Positions 6,936-18,989 of a stretch of 35,272 nucleotides of DNA are shown here, piece by piece. Source of the DNA: Holosporaceae bacterium (lineage in GTDB: Bacteria > Pseudomonadota > Alphaproteobacteria > UBA3830); the NCBI GenBank assembly GCA_031288395.1, contig JAITRM010000016.1:1-35272 (forward strand), written 5' to 3'. Each line of letters begins with the position of its first letter. Position 1 is the stretch's first letter. The notes under the pieces were generated by a model, which was not told where the DNA came from, ran no database searches, and saw nothing but the letters and a program-made list of their open reading frames with translations. Both the position numbers and the translations under genes were made by a program.

Positions 6936-8474
6936 ATGAACGTAATTTTTAACACTTTCTCTAGCCTCGCGAGGCGTATGAAAATCAATGGAGCAAAATT
7001 TCATTCCGCATTATCCAAGACGCCATTTTATTCGGTTACAATATTCCCATTGGCGCCTAAAAACATCCAAAACAAATTAAACTTATCGTTTCCGTCCGAA
7101 TATTCGATAGATCTGATATCCAAGAGTCACATAGTCGTCTTGAAATGCTCTGGCCGCTCTATTTTTATCAAAAACATCCTCCATATGCTGATGTTCGGCT
7201 CATTATCGGAGGCCGAGAAGTCGGAGCTGCACTCATTCGGATGGATATCTCTTTTGGACCTCAATGTGGACAAGCAGTGGCGCTTGTTGATTCGCGGCCA
7301 TATAGATTCCTGGATAAAAAGATTCAAAAATATAGCCGAACGGCCGGCATGGAGCGTCTACGCGACTTCCGAAAGGCTCTGCAATTGGATAATGCAATAT
7401 AACCTGATATCCAAGACCTCCGACACGTTATTTGGCGCAATTTTTGTTGAAAGTATAGCCCGGCAACTGAAGTTCCTAAGAAGGCAGCTGCGTCTTCCGC
7501 TGAAATTATTGGAAAAAACTGCGCTAATTAGAGCCGTTGTCGTAGCTTCAGCCGCTCTGAATGATAATAAAAAGCTCGCGTTGGCCATCGATGAATTATC
7601 AGTTTATCTGAAAGAAATAGATCCACTGAAATCCTGCCAAACCACGCTTGAAATTCTGAAAGTTCTTCGTAATTTGGTTGATATTCAGGCAATAGTTATG
7701 TTTCACAAAAAAAATATGCCCACTGAAATTTCGGAAACCATGTCGAGATTAGCGCAGATTATCAGAAATATCAGGCACTCTGACGGAGGGATCAGCATTT
7801 TCCAAAGTGAATTTACGCCGTCTCCCACCTACATAGACGCCGTGCTTTCACACGTGAAAAAAAACGATCCGAAGGAGACCTATTCCGAATATCTTCGGCT
7901 TCAATCTTTAGGCGGGATGACATTTATTCATTTGAGAAATAAATATTTCCCCTTGGAATTTAGCTCCGGATCCCAAAGAATCATTTTGGGTTCCTACCTA
8001 TATTTTCTCGATCGAAATTTATCTTTTTCTCAAGACGTTAAAATTGATCACGCGCTACACAATGAGAAAAATAACATTTGGTTTAACGGAAAGTCATCGT
8101 TTTCCATAAATGAGCGGCATGTGGATTTTGAAAAGAAGCTATACATCAACAACTTGGGAACGGACCTAAGGGGCGATGAGCTTCTGTCCGAGGAGACTTT
8201 CAACGTTACATATCATCTGGTGCTTCCCAGCGAAATTCACATAACTTTGCTGGAATATCAAAACGGTTTTTTTATGGATTTAAAATCCGGAGCGCGCTGG
8301 ATGTGGAATTTCAGCAAAAACGCCGAATTTTCATTTGATTTTGAAAGAAGCGGCATATTAAATGGAGAAAAGAAACAATTTACACTTTTAACGATAACCA
8401 CAGCTTCCCCCAACAAGAATAAACTCAGATGGAGCCTGAAGCTAATCGTACAGGATTGCCAGCTACAGTTATGA
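6936..8474 (+). CDS. Heparinase II/III family protein
   Basis: 512 residues. The layout matches the alphaproteobacterial heparinase II/III-like proteins often found near rpe: an all-helical first half with the WSVYATSERLCNWI segment (residues ~138-151) and repeated Leu-rich helices (QLKFLRRQLRLPLKLLEK), then a conserved helix-turn RNIRHSDGGISIFQ before the C-terminal beta-sandwich half (residues ~320-505). Heparinase II/III proteins are polysaccharide lyases, but substrate and activity of this branch are not established, and I cannot assign catalytic residues. It is somewhat short for the group. It ends 19 bases from the convergent recG stop. Confidence 0.75.
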   Translation: MNVIFNTFSSLARRMKINGAKFHSALSKTPFYSVTIFPLAPKNIQNKLNLSFPSEYSIDLISKSHIVVLKCSGRSIFIKNILHMLMFGSLSEAEKSELHSFGWISLLDLNVDKQWRLLIRGHIDSWIKRFKNIAERPAWSVYATSERLCNWIMQYNLISKTSDTLFGAIFVESIARQLKFLRRQLRLPLKLLEKTALIRAVVVASAALNDNKKLALAIDELSVYLKEIDPLKSCQTTLEILKVLRNLVDIQAIVMFHKKNMPTEISETMSRLAQIIRNIRHSDGGISIFQSEFTPSPTYIDAVLSHVKKNDPKETYSEYLRLQSLGGMTFIHLRNKYFPLEFSSGSQRIILGSYLYFLDRNLSFSQDVKIDHALHNEKNNIWFNGKSSFSINERHVDFEKKLYINNLGTDLRGDELLSEETFNVTYHLVLPSEIHITLLEYQNGFFMDLKSGARWMWNFSKNAEFSFDFERSGILNGEKKQFTLLTITTASPNKNKLRWSLKLIVQDCQLQL

Positions 8475-8493
8475 TAGATATGTGGCGAGCCTT

Positions 8494-10512
8494 TCAGTTG
8501 CAGACGTTGGCAAAATTCAGTCGACCGAATATGTCGCACAGACAGGCGGTTAGTGGGGCGTTTATATCAACGGACTCGGCCATTTCTTTTGCTATCTGGA
8601 TTAATTCGCCATTGGCGGCAAAATCGCTGAATCTCAGCGTGCTGAATCCGCTCTGTTCTTTCCCTAAAATATCTCCGGCTCCGCGCAATTTCAGATCTTC
8701 TTCGCTCAATAGAAAACCGTCTCCGATATCCCGCAAAAGCTGTAGCCTTTGTCTTCCAATTTTGGAAATCGGATAATGGTAGAGTAAAACGCAATAGGAG
8801 AATTCTCGGCCACGTCCCACTCTTCCACGCAACTGGTGTAGCTGAGCAAGGCCGTACCTTTCGGCGTGTTCTATTACGATGATGTTGGCGTTGGGAATGT
8901 CGATTCCGACTTCAATCACTGTAGTCGAAACCAGTAATTTGAACGCGCCATCCTTAAATTGGCGGATGATATCGTTCTTTTCCATCGGCTTCATTTTTCC
9001 GTGCAGTATGCGGACATTTTCCTTGGAAAAAGCACTGCTTAGGTATTCGCAACGGGTATTTATGTCGATCATGGTCTCGGATTCTCCGATAACTGGGCAA
9101 ACCCAGTAGATTTGGGAATCCGTCTCCTTTAATCGCGGAATCAGGTCGTTAATTTTAGAGGCGTTCAGCACGACGGTCTCGATGGGCCTGCGCCCTGCCG
9201 GTTTTGTGTGAATGGTGGAAACGTCGAGATCTCCGTAGCATCCCAGCAGCAGCGTTCGCGGAATCGGCGTGGCGGACATTGCCAACACATGTGGGCATTG
9301 ACTTTTTTCTATGAGCGACAGCCTCTGCAGTACGCCGAATTTGTGCTGCTCGTCGATGACGATTAAGCCGAGATTCTTAAATTCCACATTGCTTTCCAGA
9401 ATCGCGTGGGTGCCCACTAGAATCTGCGTTTCTCCATTTTTTATTTTTTCTATCTGACGTGGTCGCATTCTGCGATTGCCGCCGAGCATCAGGTCGGCAT
9501 TTAGTCCGAGATTATCGAAAAATTCATGAATCGTTTGCAAATGCTGTAGAGCGAGGATCTCGGTGGGAGCCAGTAGCGCGGATTGGGCGCCGTTCTCCAG
9601 AGCAATTAGCATGCTCATAAGAGCGAGAACCGTTTTTCCGGACCCCACATCGCCCTGAATTAATCGGTTCATTGGTTTTCCGGACTCAAAATCACGTTTT
9701 ATGTCCTCCAAACATCTCCGCTGATCAGCCGTAAGCTCGAAGGGCAGCTTTAATTCATCGCTAATGACTCCCGTTGACCTAAAAATGGGCATTTTTAGCG
9801 AGCTCAGGCGCGATCTCATTTGCCTCAGTCGGATTTGATTTGCCAGGAGTTCGTCGATGGCTATTCTTCTGCGGGCGGGAGCGGCTTCGGAGAGATCTTC
9901 CATGGTTTTCGGCCTATGTGCGGCCCCAATGGCGTCCCCAAAACTCATTAGTCGATGTTTCTCGATCAGCTCCTGTGGAATCCAGTCTGAAATAGTTGGA
10001 AGAATCCTCAATAGACTGCCCATGACATAGAGCAAAACGCGGTTGCTCAGCTTGGCCACCAGCGGGTACACCGGTTCTGGGCCCAGATGATATTTGATGG
10101 CCGCCGGAGACGCTATGACGTCCGGATGAATTATTTGAATTCCGTCCGCGTTCGCCTGGACATTGCCGCTGACGGTAAAATTGCCGCCAATGGGAAGGGC
10201 CTTGCGGATAAAATGCACATTATAGTTGAAGTACAGAACAGTTATTAGCTCTCCGGCCGGCGTTTGTCCCATAACCTTGTAGGGAAAAGAGCCTCCCCTT
10301 GGTATCGCGTGATCCATGATTTTTAGCACCACGGTCAATTTGTCTTTTTCTGAAATTTTTTCTAAATCTCCGATACGTCTGCACAGGGAAACCGGCAAAT
10401 GCAGAAGCAGATCTACAACTCTACTGCCAGAGCAGCATTTTTTTATCAGGCTGAGGTTAAATTTAGACAGCTTTACAAACTTATCGATGGGTTGAAATAA
10501 AAAATCATTCAT
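8494..10512 (-). CDS. recG: ATP-dependent DNA helicase RecG
   Basis: 672 residues, usual length. RecG drives branch migration and fork reversal at stalled replication forks. An N-terminal wedge (OB-fold) region spans ~60-150. Helicase motif I is GDVGSGKT (287-294), motif II DEQH (387-390), motif III AMSATPIPRTL, and motif VI QLRGRVGRG. The RecG-type C-terminal tail follows (LKLRGAGDILGKEQSG). The ATG overlaps lgt by 8 bases and has an AGGAG site about 10 bases upstream. It converges on the heparinase-like gene. Confidence 0.97.
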   Translation of the reverse strand: MNDFLFQPIDKFVKLSKFNLSLIKKCCSGSRVVDLLLHLPVSLCRRIGDLEKISEKDKLTVVLKIMDHAIPRGGSFPYKVMGQTPAGELITVLYFNYNVHFIRKALPIGGNFTVSGNVQANADGIQIIHPDVIASPAAIKYHLGPEPVYPLVAKLSNRVLLYVMGSLLRILPTISDWIPQELIEKHRLMSFGDAIGAAHRPKTMEDLSEAAPARRRIAIDELLANQIRLRQMRSRLSSLKMPIFRSTGVISDELKLPFELTADQRRCLEDIKRDFESGKPMNRLIQGDVGSGKTVLALMSMLIALENGAQSALLAPTEILALQHLQTIHEFFDNLGLNADLMLGGNRRMRPRQIEKIKNGETQILVGTHAILESNVEFKNLGLIVIDEQHKFGVLQRLSLIEKSQCPHVLAMSATPIPRTLLLGCYGDLDVSTIHTKPAGRRPIETVVLNASKINDLIPRLKETDSQIYWVCPVIGESETMIDINTRCEYLSSAFSKENVRILHGKMKPMEKNDIIRQFKDGAFKLLVSTTVIEVGIDIPNANIIVIEHAERYGLAQLHQLRGRVGRGREFSYCVLLYHYPISKIGRQRLQLLRDIGDGFLLSEEDLKLRGAGDILGKEQSGFSTLRFSDFAANGELIQIAKEMAESVDINAPLTACLCDIFGRLNFANVCN

Positions 10513-11284
10513 GGCTTCTGCTCCTGAAAATCAAAACGACTCCCAGAAGCGCAATAAAAACGCTAAAGTATTGATTTAAATTCAGGCCACTGGAATAAAG
10601 TAACAGGCGGCTGAACGTTGAGTCCGGTTCTCGAAAGATCTCTGCCGCAAATCTAGCAACTCCATATCCGGCGCAAAAAATGCCGGAAAGGCGGCCGTGT
10701 CGCCTGTAGCAGCGCTTTTTGAAGGCCCATAGCATGATTAGGAACAGCAGAGCCCCTTCTCCCAACGCCTCATATATTTGGCTGGGATGCCGTGGAATTC
10801 CATCTTTAAAAACAACATTCCAAGCGACCTGAGATTCTTTTCCGAGCAATTCTCCATTGATAAAATTGGCGATTCTTCCCCAGAATAGCCCCTGCGGCAC
10901 ACTGACAGACCACAAATCCATGAATTTCAAGAAATCAACACTTCGTTTGGCGCAAAACCAGTAGGCGGCGGCGATAATTCCAAGAAATCCACCGTAAAAG
11001 GACATGCCGCCTTTCCAGATTTTGAAAATTTCCATCGGATGGGCGAAATAATAGTCCGAGTCGTAAAATAAAACATGGCCCAGCCGCCCGCCTACGATGA
11101 TGCCGATGACGGCGAAGCCAACAAAATCTTCCAGCTGTGGCCCAGAGATCACGCTGCAAGATTTGCGTGCCAAAATGGTCGTCAATTTTAGCGCAACGAC
11201 TATTCCGAAGATGTAGGCCAACGAATACCAGTGTACGGGAAAGCCAAATAGCGAAAACGCGACTTTGGAAAAATTAAAAACCAT
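10505..11284 (-). CDS. lgt: Prolipoprotein diacylglyceryl transferase
   Basis: 259 residues with about seven hydrophobic segments. Lgt transfers diacylglycerol from phosphatidylglycerol to the lipobox Cys of prolipoproteins in the inner membrane. Signature stretches are GGRLGHVLFY (65-74), MSFYGGFLG (94-102), GRIANFINGELLG (136-148, containing the invariant Arg, Asn and Glu) and HPSQIYEA (166-173). It is first gene of an lgt-recG unit, divergent from the ribosomal run, with 168 bases between its ATG and that of rpsL. Confidence 0.96.
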   Translation of the reverse strand: MVFNFSKVAFSLFGFPVHWYSLAYIFGIVVALKLTTILARKSCSVISGPQLEDFVGFAVIGIIVGGRLGHVLFYDSDYYFAHPMEIFKIWKGGMSFYGGFLGIIAAAYWFCAKRSVDFLKFMDLWSVSVPQGLFWGRIANFINGELLGKESQVAWNVVFKDGIPRHPSQIYEALGEGALLFLIMLWAFKKRCYRRHGRLSGIFCAGYGVARFAAEIFREPDSTFSRLLLYSSGLNLNQYFSVFIALLGVVLIFRSRSHE

Positions 11285-11378
11285 ACCTAACCCCTGGATA
11301 TGTTTTAAAACAAAGATATTTTAAAATAAAGCTCTTTGCGCCAAGCGCGCGGCAACCATATATTTGCGATACCAGGGG

Positions 11379-11407
11379 TTGACGGCTGTTACAAGAGTCG
11401 CTACCAT
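11379..11407 (+). promoter_or_regulatory. Sigma70-type promoter of the rpsL ribosomal superoperon
   Basis: TTGACG (11379-11384) and TACCAT (11402-11407) are separated by exactly 17 bases. Transcription would start near 11414, giving a ~39-base leader to the rpsL ATG at 11453. It is the best -35/-10 pair seen in the window and the only obvious one in front of the 31-gene run. Confidence 0.65.
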
Positions 11408-11452
11408 GTCGGCTCTTGTGAATTGGCGTTTTTGGAAAAGGAAGATGGCGTT

Positions 11453-11824
11453 ATGCCAACTGTAAATCAGTTAGTTAGGAATCCCCGGAAGGACGTGGCC
11501 AAAAGGAATAAGGTTCCCGCTCTGCTGTCTTGTCCCCAGAGAAGGGGGGTCTGTACTCGCGTGACAACAACGACTCCCAAGAAGCCAAATTCCGCTCTGA
11601 GAAAGATTGCCCGTGTTCGCTTGACCAGCGGTTTTGAGGTTACCTGCTATATCCCGGGAGAGGGGCATAATCTGCAGGAGCACTCCGTGGTCATGATCAG
11701 GGGAGGGCGCGTGAAGGATCTTCCGGGCGTCAGATATCATATTATTCGCGGAGCTTTGGACACCCAAGGCGTGAAGGACAGAAAGCAGGGGCGTTCCAAA
11801 TACGGTGTAAAAAGGCCTAAATAG
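11453..11824 (+). CDS. rpsL: 30S ribosomal protein S12
   Basis: 123 residues, normal length. The ATG at 11453 ([10 protein letters not shown]) is preceded by AAGGAAG at 11438-11444; the open frame extends upstream but that part is not S12. Residues [11 protein letters not shown] (41-51) and [12 protein letters not shown] (85-96) form the decoding-centre loops. The lysines at the classical streptomycin-resistance positions (43 and 88) are wild type, so a sensitive form is expected. First gene of the str cluster, directly behind the promoter at 11379. Confidence 0.97.
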   Translation: MPTVNQLVRNPRKDVAKRNKVPALLSCPQRRGVCTRVTTTTPKKPNSALRKIARVRLTSGFEVTCYIPGEGHNLQEHSVVMIRGGRVKDLPGVRYHIIRGALDTQGVKDRKQGRSKYGVKRPK

Positions 11825-11834
11825 GAGAGATTAG

Positions 11835-12305
<471 letters not shown>

Positions 12306-12309
12306 TATT

Positions 12310-14403
12310 ATGGCCAGAAAAACTCCCATAGAAAAGTACAGAAATATTGGCATTATGGCTCATATAGACGCTGGTAAAACCACCACTACGGAAAGAATTT
12401 TGTTCTACACTGGCCGTTCTCATAAAATCGGCGAAGTTCATGAAGGCGCGGCCACCATGGATTGGATGGAACAGGAGCAGGAGAGGGGGATTACGATTAC
12501 GTCGGCCGCAACGACCTGCTACTGGAGTGGCCATAGGATCAATATTATAGATACTCCCGGGCATGTTGATTTTACTGTGGAAGTTGAGCGTTCTCTGAGA
12601 GTTTTGGATGGAGCTATCGCGGTTTTTGACGGCGTAGCCGGTGTGGAGCCGCAATCGGAGACCGTTTGGCGCCAGGCGGATAAGTATCACGTTCCCCGGA
12701 TCTGTTTTGTGAATAAAATGGATAGAACGGGCGCAAATTTCTTTCGCTGCGTGGATATGATCGTCGATAGATTGGGGGCGCGCCCCGTTGTTATGCAGTT
12801 CCCGGACGGATTGGAGAGCGATTTTATTGGAATAATTGATGTTTTAAGTATGAAAGCGCTTCACTGGAAGGATGAAACCATGGGCGCCGAGTATGAAACT
12901 GTAGAAATCGGCGAAAAATACGCGGAACAGGCGGCGAAGTACCATCATGAATTGGTGGAAATGGCCGTGGAGCAGGACGACGCCATTATGGAGGCATATC
13001 TTGATGGAAAGGAGCCGACTGCCGAGCAATTGATAGCGTGCATTAGAAAAGGCGTCCTAAATGGCGCTTTTGTGCCGGTGTTTTGCGGTAGCGCTTTCAA
13101 AAATAAGGGTGTTCAGACGCTGTTGGACGGCGTTGTCAACTTTTTGCCGTCTCCGACTGATATTGGGGCAATCAAAGGAATTAGCTTGGACGATGGCTCT
13201 GAAGTTAAAAGGGAGCCCAAGGACGAAGAGCCCCTGTCAGCGCTAGCTTTCAAGGTTATGACGGATCCATTTGTGGGGTCTCTGACGTTCGTTCGCATAT
13301 ATTCCGGACGTTTGGAGAGCGGAAGCTACGCGGAAAATGCTTCCAAGGGAGATCGCGAGAGGATTGGCAGACTGCTGCTTATGCATGCCAATAATCGGGA
13401 AGACATAAAGGAGGCGTATGCCGGGGACATAGTGGCAGTTTGCGGTTTGAAACTTACCACTACCGGCGACACATTGTGTTCCACCGCAAAGCCGGTGTTG
13501 CTGGAAAAGATCGAGTTTCCAGATCCGGTCATAGAAGTTGCAGTTGAGCCAAGATCCAAGGCCGATCAGGAAAAGATGGGCGTTGCGCTTTCCCGTTTGG
13601 CCGCGGAGGATCCGTCGTTCAGAGTTAGTTCCAACCATGAAACTGGCCAGACCATCATCAAAGGAATGGGGGAGTTGCATCTGGAAATTATTGTGGATCG
13701 CATGAGGAGGGAATTCAATGTTGAAGCTAACGTTGGAGCACCTCAGGTTGCGTATAGGGAAACAATTTCAAAGGCTGCGGAGATAGATTACGTACACAAA
13801 AAACAATCTGGAGGAGCTGGTCAGTTCGCAAAAGTTGTGATACAGTTCGAGCCTGGTGATTATTCCTCTGGGCTTCAGTTTGAGAGCAAGATCTTTGGGG
13901 GTTCCGTTCCGAAGGAGTATGTACCGGGTGTTGAGAAGGGATTGAAGAACGTCGCGGAATCAGGCTGTCTGATAGGGTTCCCCATAGTGGGGATAAAGTG
14001 TTCCCTGGTGGACGGCGCTTTTCATGATGTCGACTCCAGTGTGTTGGCCTTCGAAATTGCTGCCCGTTGCGCTTTTCGAGAGGCGATGACAAAGTGCGGC
14101 GCGAAGATATTAGAGCCGGTAATGACGGTGGAAGTTGTGACTCCGGAGGATTATATGGGTGATATTATCGGAGATCTCAATAGTCGTCGCGGTCAGGTTG
14201 TTGGTATGGATCAGAGAGCGAACGCCCGCGTTATATCGGCCGAGGTTCCGTTGGCTGAGATGTTCGGGTATGTCAATACGTTGCGCTCCATGAGCCAGGG
14301 TAGGGCACAGTATACGATGCAGTTTGCGCGCTACGATGCTGTTCCATCGCATGTGGCGGAGAAGGTTATAGCCGCGCACAAGGGTTTGGTAAAGGGTGAA
14401 TAG
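12310..14403 (+). CDS. fusA: Elongation factor G
   Basis: 697 residues from the ATG at 12310 ([20 protein letters not shown]); the frame is open further upstream inside rpsG but that is not EF-G. The GTPase promotes translocation of tRNA and mRNA on the ribosome. G1 AHIDAGKTT, the switch region [11 protein letters not shown]3 DTPGHVDF and G4 NKMD are intact. The later domains include the conserved GMGELHLEI, and the C-terminal region ends with the [17 protein letters not shown] segment. Full length and undamaged. Confidence 0.98.
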   Translation: MARKTPIEKYRNIGIMAHIDAGKTTTTERILFYTGRSHKIGEVHEGAATMDWMEQEQERGITITSAATTCYWSGHRINIIDTPGHVDFTVEVERSLRVLDGAIAVFDGVAGVEPQSETVWRQADKYHVPRICFVNKMDRTGANFFRCVDMIVDRLGARPVVMQFPDGLESDFIGIIDVLSMKALHWKDETMGAEYETVEIGEKYAEQAAKYHHELVEMAVEQDDAIMEAYLDGKEPTAEQLIACIRKGVLNGAFVPVFCGSAFKNKGVQTLLDGVVNFLPSPTDIGAIKGISLDDGSEVKREPKDEEPLSALAFKVMTDPFVGSLTFVRIYSGRLESGSYAENASKGDRERIGRLLLMHANNREDIKEAYAGDIVAVCGLKLTTTGDTLCSTAKPVLLEKIEFPDPVIEVAVEPRSKADQEKMGVALSRLAAEDPSFRVSSNHETGQTIIKGMGELHLEIIVDRMRREFNVEANVGAPQVAYRETISKAAEIDYVHKKQSGGAGQFAKVVIQFEPGDYSSGLQFESKIFGGSVPKEYVPGVEKGLKNVAESGCLIGFPIVGIKCSLVDGAFHDVDSSVLAFEIAARCAFREAMTKCGAKILEPVMTVEVVTPEDYMGDIIGDLNSRRGQVVGMDQRANARVISAEVPLAEMFGYVNTLRSMSQGRAQYTMQFARYDAVPSHVAEKVIAAHKGLVKGE

Positions 14404-14418
14404 GTTAGGAGAAAAATA

Positions 14419-15609
<1,191 letters not shown>

Positions 15610-15623
15610 ACCGGGAGTAAGCG

Positions 15624-15938
15624 ATGACCGCGCAATGCATTCGCATATGCCTGAGGGCATACGATCATAGGATTCTTGATTATTCGACTTCCGAGATCGT
15701 TATGACTGCGAAGAGAACTGGCGCTCGCGTTCACGGGCCGGTTCCGTTGCCAAATAAAACGGAACGTTTTACAGTTTTGCGTTCTCCTCACATAGATAAA
15801 AAGTCTAGGGAGCAGTTTGAATTGCGAACGCACAAGAGACTGGTGGACATTTTGGATTGTCCTCCACAGACCGTCGACGCTCTGATGAAATTGGAGTTGG
15901 CTGTTGGGGTTGACGTTGAGATAAAACTTTTGGGTTAG
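15624..15938 (+). CDS. rpsJ: 30S ribosomal protein S10
   Basis: 104 residues. S10 (NusE) is a head protein of the small subunit and an antitermination partner of Nus[15 protein letters not shown] near the start and the central [29 protein letters not shown] loop are conserved. First gene of the S10 cluster. No separate promoter or L4-type attenuator leader fits in the 14 bases after tuf, so read-through from the str cluster is likely. Confidence 0.97.
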   Translation: MTAQCIRICLRAYDHRILDYSTSEIVMTAKRTGARVHGPVPLPNKTERFTVLRSPHIDKKSREQFELRTHKRLVDILDCPPQTVDALMKLELAVGVDVEIKLLG

Positions 15939-15942
15939 GAAT

Positions 15943-16581
15943 ATGCGCGCTGGATTGTTGGGAAAAAAATTAGGAATGACGCGCATCTTGAGCGACGATG
16001 GCGGTCAGCACGCCGTAACGGTGCTGAAGGTTGAGCCACATGAGGTTTTGTTCCATAAAACAATGGAAAAGCACGGCTATGAAGCGGTTGTGGTCGGGAC
16101 CGCCGAAGCGGTGGAAGGAAGATTAAGCAAGCCGATGCGCGGTTATTTTAAGGCTTTTGGCGGCAAGTTTTACAAAAGATTGAAGGAGTTCAGAGTTTCT
16201 TCGGAAGTAGCTCCGGCGGTGGGAACCGTTTACGGGGCAGATTTTTTTTCCGCCGGTCAATATGTGGACGTCACCGGAATATCCATCGGCAAAGGGTTTG
16301 CCGGCGGAATTAAGCGCCATAATTTCGGCGGTCTTAGGGCAACTCACGGTGTTTCCGTGTCACATAGGAGTCATGGGTCGACGGGAAATCGTGAAGATCC
16401 GGGAAAAGTCTTCAAGGGAAAAAGAATGGCCGGTCACATGGGAAATCAGCAGGTTACTCTGCAGAATCTGAAGGTTTATGGCACGGAAGGAGATCTTTTG
16501 CTTGTTTTGGGTGGAGTTCCAGGGCCGGAAGGCGGGTACGTTCTGATAAAGGACGCGGTAAAAAGGAAACGGCCGCAATGA
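15943..16581 (+). CDS. rplC: 50S ribosomal protein L3
   Basis: 212 residues. L3 nucleates 50S assembly and its extended loop reaches the peptidyl transferase centre. The start MRAGLLGKKLGMTRI and the loop HRSHGSTGNREDPGKVFKGK are clear. At the position of the PrmB-methylated Gln of the E. coli protein (GSIGQ) this protein has Asn149 (codon 16387-16389). It overlaps rplD by four bases (ATGA). Confidence 0.97.
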   Translation: MRAGLLGKKLGMTRILSDDGGQHAVTVLKVEPHEVLFHKTMEKHGYEAVVVGTAEAVEGRLSKPMRGYFKAFGGKFYKRLKEFRVSSEVAPAVGTVYGADFFSAGQYVDVTGISIGKGFAGGIKRHNFGGLRATHGVSVSHRSHGSTGNREDPGKVFKGKRMAGHMGNQQVTLQNLKVYGTEGDLLLVLGGVPGPEGGYVLIKDAVKRKRPQ

Positions 16582-17210
16582 AGTGGCAGGTGATAAAATT
16601 TGACGGCAAGGCCAGCGGCGACATTGAGTTGGATGACGCAGTATTCAACGTGGAAGCGAAGAAGGAAAGTCTTGCGGAAGTCGTAAGGTGGCAACTTGCT
16701 CGCCGACAAGCTGGAACGCACGCTGTCAAATGTCGCGGGGATATCAACAGAACCAAAAAGAAGCTCTACAGACAAAAAGGGACTGGAGGCGCTCGTCACG
16801 GGGCCCGTACTGCCAATATTTTTGTCGGCGGCGGCGTAGTTTTTGGTCCAACGCCCAGGTGTCATTGCTTTAAGGTCAACAAAAAGGTCAGAAAACTAGC
16901 TCTCAAAACGCTGCTTTCCATAAAAATGAAGGAAAACAATATAGTGATTTGCGAGGACTTCGATTTGAAAGAGGCTAAGGTAAAGAGTTTGCTGAGTTCT
17001 TTGGATAAATTGAAATTGTCTTCGGCGTTGTTTGTGGATTCTTCTCTGGAATGTGAGAATCTGAAAAAAGCTTGCTCGAATCTTCACAATGTCAGTCTAT
17101 TGCCGGCCATTGGGTTTAATGTGTACGATGGTTTGAGGTACGAGAAAATCGTCTTTACCAGGAAGGCTGTGATTAACATCCAGGAAAGATTAATGGGGAA
17201 GGCGTCATGA
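16578..17210 (+). CDS. rplD: 50S ribosomal protein L4
   Basis: 210 residues. L4 lines the nascent-peptide exit tunnel, and in enterobacteria also represses the S10 operon; no such leader is seen here. The conserved tunnel loop is RQKGTGGARHGARTANIFVGGG, with VFGPTPR just after it. Start and stop overlap the neighbours by ATGA on both sides (rplC and rplW), indicating coupled translation. Confidence 0.96.
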   Translation: MKWQVIKFDGKASGDIELDDAVFNVEAKKESLAEVVRWQLARRQAGTHAVKCRGDINRTKKKLYRQKGTGGARHGARTANIFVGGGVVFGPTPRCHCFKVNKKVRKLALKTLLSIKMKENNIVICEDFDLKEAKVKSLLSSLDKLKLSSALFVDSSLECENLKKACSNLHNVSLLPAIGFNVYDGLRYEKIVFTRKAVINIQERLMGKAS

Positions 17211-17491
17211 TATCAGCGTATGATTGCCTGCTTTTTCCTGTTATGACCGAGAAAACCTCGAATACGGTAAAGGATTCTGTATACGTCTTTAAAATTAACC
17301 TTAACGCGACCAAATCAGATGTAAAAATGGCAGTGGAGAAGGTATTCAAAGTGAAAGTGGCTAAGGTGAATCTTTTTAATAGAAAAGGGAAGCGCCGCAC
17401 ATTCCGCGGAAGGGTAGGCGAGAAGGAATCGTCAAAGTTTGCCATTGTTAGCCTGTCGGAGGGCTCCATTAATTTTGAGGGTGGTATCTGA
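17207..17491 (+). CDS. rplW: 50S ribosomal protein L23
   Basis: 94 residues. L23 sits at the exit-tunnel rim and docks trigger factor and [24 protein letters not shown] and the [22 protein letters not shown] helix are typical, followed by the basic [13 protein letters not shown] loop. The ATG overlaps the rplD stop, and the stop overlaps the rplB ATG by one base (TGATG). Confidence 0.96.
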   Translation: MISAYDCLLFPVMTEKTSNTVKDSVYVFKINLNATKSDVKMAVEKVFKVKVAKVNLFNRKGKRRTFRGRVGEKESSKFAIVSLSEGSINFEGGI

Positions 17492-18318
17492 TGGCGCTAA
17501 AAGCATACAAACCTGTGACCAGCGGAACCAGGGGACTTGTGCTGGTGGATCATTCCTCTCTATGGAAGGGCAGGCCGCATAAAAAATTGGTTTGTGGTAA
17601 ATCGGCAACAGGCGGAAGGAATGTTCACGGTCACATTACATCCTGGAATCGTGGCGGAGGCCACAAAAAGCTCTATCGTCTCATTGATTTTACCAGAAAT
17701 AAGACGGACATAGAGGCCGTTGTAGAGCGCATAGAGTACGATCCCAACAGATCGGCGTTTATTGCTCTGATTAGGTACACCGATGGAATTTTTTCTTATA
17801 TATTGGCTCCCCAGAAGCTATCTCCGGGCGATAGGGTTATTTCTTCAGATAAGGCCGACATAAAAGTTGGCAATTGCATGAAGATGATCAATATCCCCCT
17901 GGGTACGGTTGTGCACAATATAGAGTTTCATTTGGGTAAGGGGGCGCAGTTTGCTCGCTCCGCTGGCACGTACGGGCAGACGGTTGGTCGCGATTCCGGA
18001 ATGGTCATAGTCAAGCTGTCTTCCGGTGAAGTTAGGTTGATAAACGGCGAGTGCCGTGCTACCATCGGCGCCGTTTCTAATCCGGACCAAAAGAATACGA
18101 ATTTTGGCAAGGCTGGGCGCAGCCGTTGGATGGGAAGACGTCCTGTGAACAGAGGGTCAGCGATGAATCCGGTGGATCACCCGCATGGCGGCGGAGAGGG
18201 GAAGACCAAGAGTGGCAGGCATCCGGTGACGCCGTGGGGTAAGCCGACAAAAGGTTATAAAACTAGGAAAAAAGCAAAGCCGTCGGATAAATTTATTTTG
18301 ACGTGCAGAAAGAAATAG
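17491..18318 (+). CDS. rplB: 50S ribosomal protein L2
   Basis: 275 residues, normal length. L2 supports subunit association and peptidyl-transferase activity. The C-terminal [19 protein letters not shown] motif, with the conserved His, is intact. The N-terminus [15 protein letters not shown] fits the family. It follows rplW with a one-base overlap. Confidence 0.97.
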   Translation: MALKAYKPVTSGTRGLVLVDHSSLWKGRPHKKLVCGKSATGGRNVHGHITSWNRGGGHKKLYRLIDFTRNKTDIEAVVERIEYDPNRSAFIALIRYTDGIFSYILAPQKLSPGDRVISSDKADIKVGNCMKMINIPLGTVVHNIEFHLGKGAQFARSAGTYGQTVGRDSGMVIVKLSSGEVRLINGECRATIGAVSNPDQKNTNFGKAGRSRWMGRRPVNRGSAMNPVDHPHGGGEGKTKSGRHPVTPWGKPTKGYKTRKKAKPSDKFILTCRKK

Positions 18319-18326
18319 GAGAGACT

Positions 18327-18611
18327 GTGGCTCGTTCGGTGTGGAAGGGTCCTTTTGTGGACGGATATTTGATGAAAAAAGCTAGAATTGTTCTGGAATC
18401 CGGGAGGCATGATCCCATAAAAACATGGTCCAGGCGTTCTACTTTGATTCCGGATTTTGTGGGCGTCACCTTTTCGGTTCACAATGGCCGGAAATTTATT
18501 CCGGTACTGGTTACTGAGGAGATGGTAGGGCATAAGCTGGGCGAATTTGCCCCCACCAGAACGTTTCATGGGCATTCCGGAGATAGAAGAGTAGCGAAGA
18601 AGGGCGAATAG
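18327..18611 (+). CDS. rpsS: 30S ribosomal protein S19
   Basis: 94 residues from a GTG start at 18327, giving the expected (M)[14 protein letters not shown]. An in-frame ATG at 18303 lies within rplB and would add eight unrelated residues, whereas AGGAGA at 18317-18322 supports the GTG. S19 binds the head of the 30S with S13. The conserved [11 protein letters not shown] and [15 protein letters not shown] stretches are present. Confidence 0.95.
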   Translation: MARSVWKGPFVDGYLMKKARIVLESGRHDPIKTWSRRSTLIPDFVGVTFSVHNGRKFIPVLVTEEMVGHKLGEFAPTRTFHGHSGDRRVAKKGE

Positions 18612-18616
18612 TTCCA

Positions 18617-18988
18617 ATGGCAAAGAGATTGCGCATACAGTCAGATTCCATAGATGTGGTGGCCAAGAATAGAATGGTTTCTGCGTCGCCGAGGAAACTT
18701 AATTTGGTCGCTGGGCTGATAAGAGGAATGTCGACGGAAAAAGCTTTGAACACTTTGCAGTTTTGCAAAAAGGCTGTGGCTGTGGACGTTCGTAAGACCC
18801 TTGTTTCTGCCATTGCCAATGCGGAAGAAAATTATGGACTGGATGTTGACTTATTGACCGTGAAAGAGGCGCATGTTGGGAAAGCCATTTCGCTCAGGAG
18901 GTTTGTTGCAAGGGCCAAAGGCCGGGCCGGTCCGATTCGCAAGAAGTTCAGTCGGTTGACCGTGGTTTTATGTGAGAGCAGGACTTAA
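18617..18988 (+). CDS. rplV: 50S ribosomal protein L22
   Basis: 123 residues. L22 has a globular surface domain and a beta-hairpin in the exit tunnel. [22 protein letters not shown] and [24 protein letters not shown] are family segments, and the hairpin region is [18 protein letters not shown]. The stop is one base before the rpsC ATG. Confidence 0.96.
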   Translation: MAKRLRIQSDSIDVVAKNRMVSASPRKLNLVAGLIRGMSTEKALNTLQFCKKAVAVDVRKTLVSAIANAEENYGLDVDLLTVKEAHVGKAISLRRFVARAKGRAGPIRKKFSRLTVVLCESRT

Positions 18989-18989
18989 G

